Assembly (NCBI GenBank): GCA_009693345.1
Contig: SHXL01000160.1
Span: 1 to 6,426 of the forward strand
Direction: 5' to 3'
Origin: Betaproteobacteria bacterium
Lineage (GTDB): Bacteria > Pseudomonadota > Gammaproteobacteria > Burkholderiales > SG8-39
DNA: 6,426 bases
Part shown: piece after piece, positions 6,081 through 6,426 of the stretch
Numbering within the stretch: the first letter of the stretch is position 1
How the letters are laid out: every line of letters begins with the position of its first letter
Notes under the pieces: generated by a model
The model's input: only the letters and a program-made list of their open reading frames with translations
Told to the model about the DNA's origin: nothing
Databases searched by the model: none
Position numbers and translations under genes: made by a program

Positions 6081-6407
6081 ATGATGTACGAATTGCGCGT
6101 CTACCAATGCATGCCGGGCCGCCTGCCCGACCTGAACAAGCGCTTCGAGACCATCACCCTCAAATTGTGGGAGAAGCACGGCATCCGCGCGGTGGGCTTC
6201 TGGACCACGCTGGTCGGGGCGAGCAACCAGGAGCTGCATTACATGCTGGAGTGGAAAGACATGGCCGAGCGCGAGCGCGTCTTCGGCGGCTTCATGGGTG
6301 ACCCCGAGTGGCACAAGGCGCGCGCCGAGACCGAGAAGAACGGGCCGCTCATCGCAAACATCCCCAATACGTTCCTCGCGCCGACGGTCTATTCGAAGAT
6401 GAAGTAG
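6081..6407 (+). CDS. NIPSNAP-family protein
   Basis: The 108-residue product is a single NIPSNAP domain, normally about 100 residues with a dimeric ferredoxin-like alpha-beta fold. It opens MMYELRVYQCMPGRLPDL, followed by a helix ending LWEKHGIRAVGFWTT, then NQELHYMLEWKDMAER, and FMGDPEWHKARAETEKNGPL. It closes with the TFLAPTVYS strand characteristic of the family. There is no signal peptide or membrane segment. The molecular role of bacterial NIPSNAP proteins is poorly defined; they often sit in catabolic neighbourhoods. Met1 and Met2 are both possible starts; Met1 is better spaced from GGAG at 6066-6069. It diverges from the transporter and so may be separately controlled. Confidence 0.93.
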   Translation: MMYELRVYQCMPGRLPDLNKRFETITLKLWEKHGIRAVGFWTTLVGASNQELHYMLEWKDMAERERVFGGFMGDPEWHKARAETEKNGPLIANIPNTFLAPTVYSKMK

Positions 6408-6414
6408 CGGGTTC

Positions 6415-6426
6415 ATGGCGCAGGCC
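6415..6426 (+). CDS. Possible start of a further gene (cut by window edge)
   Basis: An ATG 7 bp after the NIPSNAP stop opens a frame reading Met-Ala-Gln-Ala to the window edge. The short spacing suits an operon partner, but no clear ribosome binding site precedes it and four codons are too few to judge. Confidence 0.15.

Overview
The window is GC-rich (68% in a coding 60-mer I counted, 1261-1320) and reads like a betaproteobacterial, Burkholderiales-type chromosome. The main reasons are an orphan Bug/TctC-type periplasmic solute receptor, a partner MmgE/PrpD enzyme, a NIPSNAP protein, and tightly packed short operons with good Shine-Dalgarno sequences. No complete mobile element, CRISPR array, phage gene or defence system is visible.

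Region 1 (1-561) has no convincing protein gene. It is clearly less GC-rich than the rest (27/60 at 301-360) and ends in the 3' half of a tRNA-Pro(GGG) gene (432-477), intact from the anticodon loop to the encoded CCA. A strong intrinsic terminator (488-516) follows. The 5' half of the tRNA is not adjacent. Upstream are a 12-bp palindrome, a 10-bp tandem repeat, short direct repeats and an AATGGGG-based inverted/direct repeat set. A weak match to a tRNA-Pro 5' half lies at 78-120. The best reading is an integration scar at a tRNA anticodon loop, or a small insert splitting the tRNA gene.

Region 2 (562-3760, + strand) is a three-gene overlapping operon: a secreted Bug receptor, an MmgE/PrpD-family enzyme and a PuuE-like NodB-fold (polysaccharide deacetylase family) hydrolase. 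The genes overlap by 43 and 4 bp, so translation is probably coupled. Region 3 (3810-6017, - strand) is a convergent two-gene unit: an EamA/DMT membrane transporter followed 9 bp later by an amidase-signature hydrolase with its full Lys-cisSer-Ser triad. A GAAA-capped hairpin, probably a dispersed repeat and possibly a two-way terminator, separates the two units. Region 4 (6081-6407, + strand) is a NIPSNAP-family gene diverging from the transporter; another gene may start at the right edge.

Taken together, the genes suggest capture in the periplasm (Bug), transport (EamA for uptake or export), hydrolysis of C-N bonds (amidase, PuuE-like protein) and conversion of a carboxylic acid by dehydration, decarboxylation or epimerisation (MmgE/PrpD). 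That would be a small catabolic island for an amide-bearing carboxylate. The substrate cannot be named from sequence, and the joint pathway is inference.
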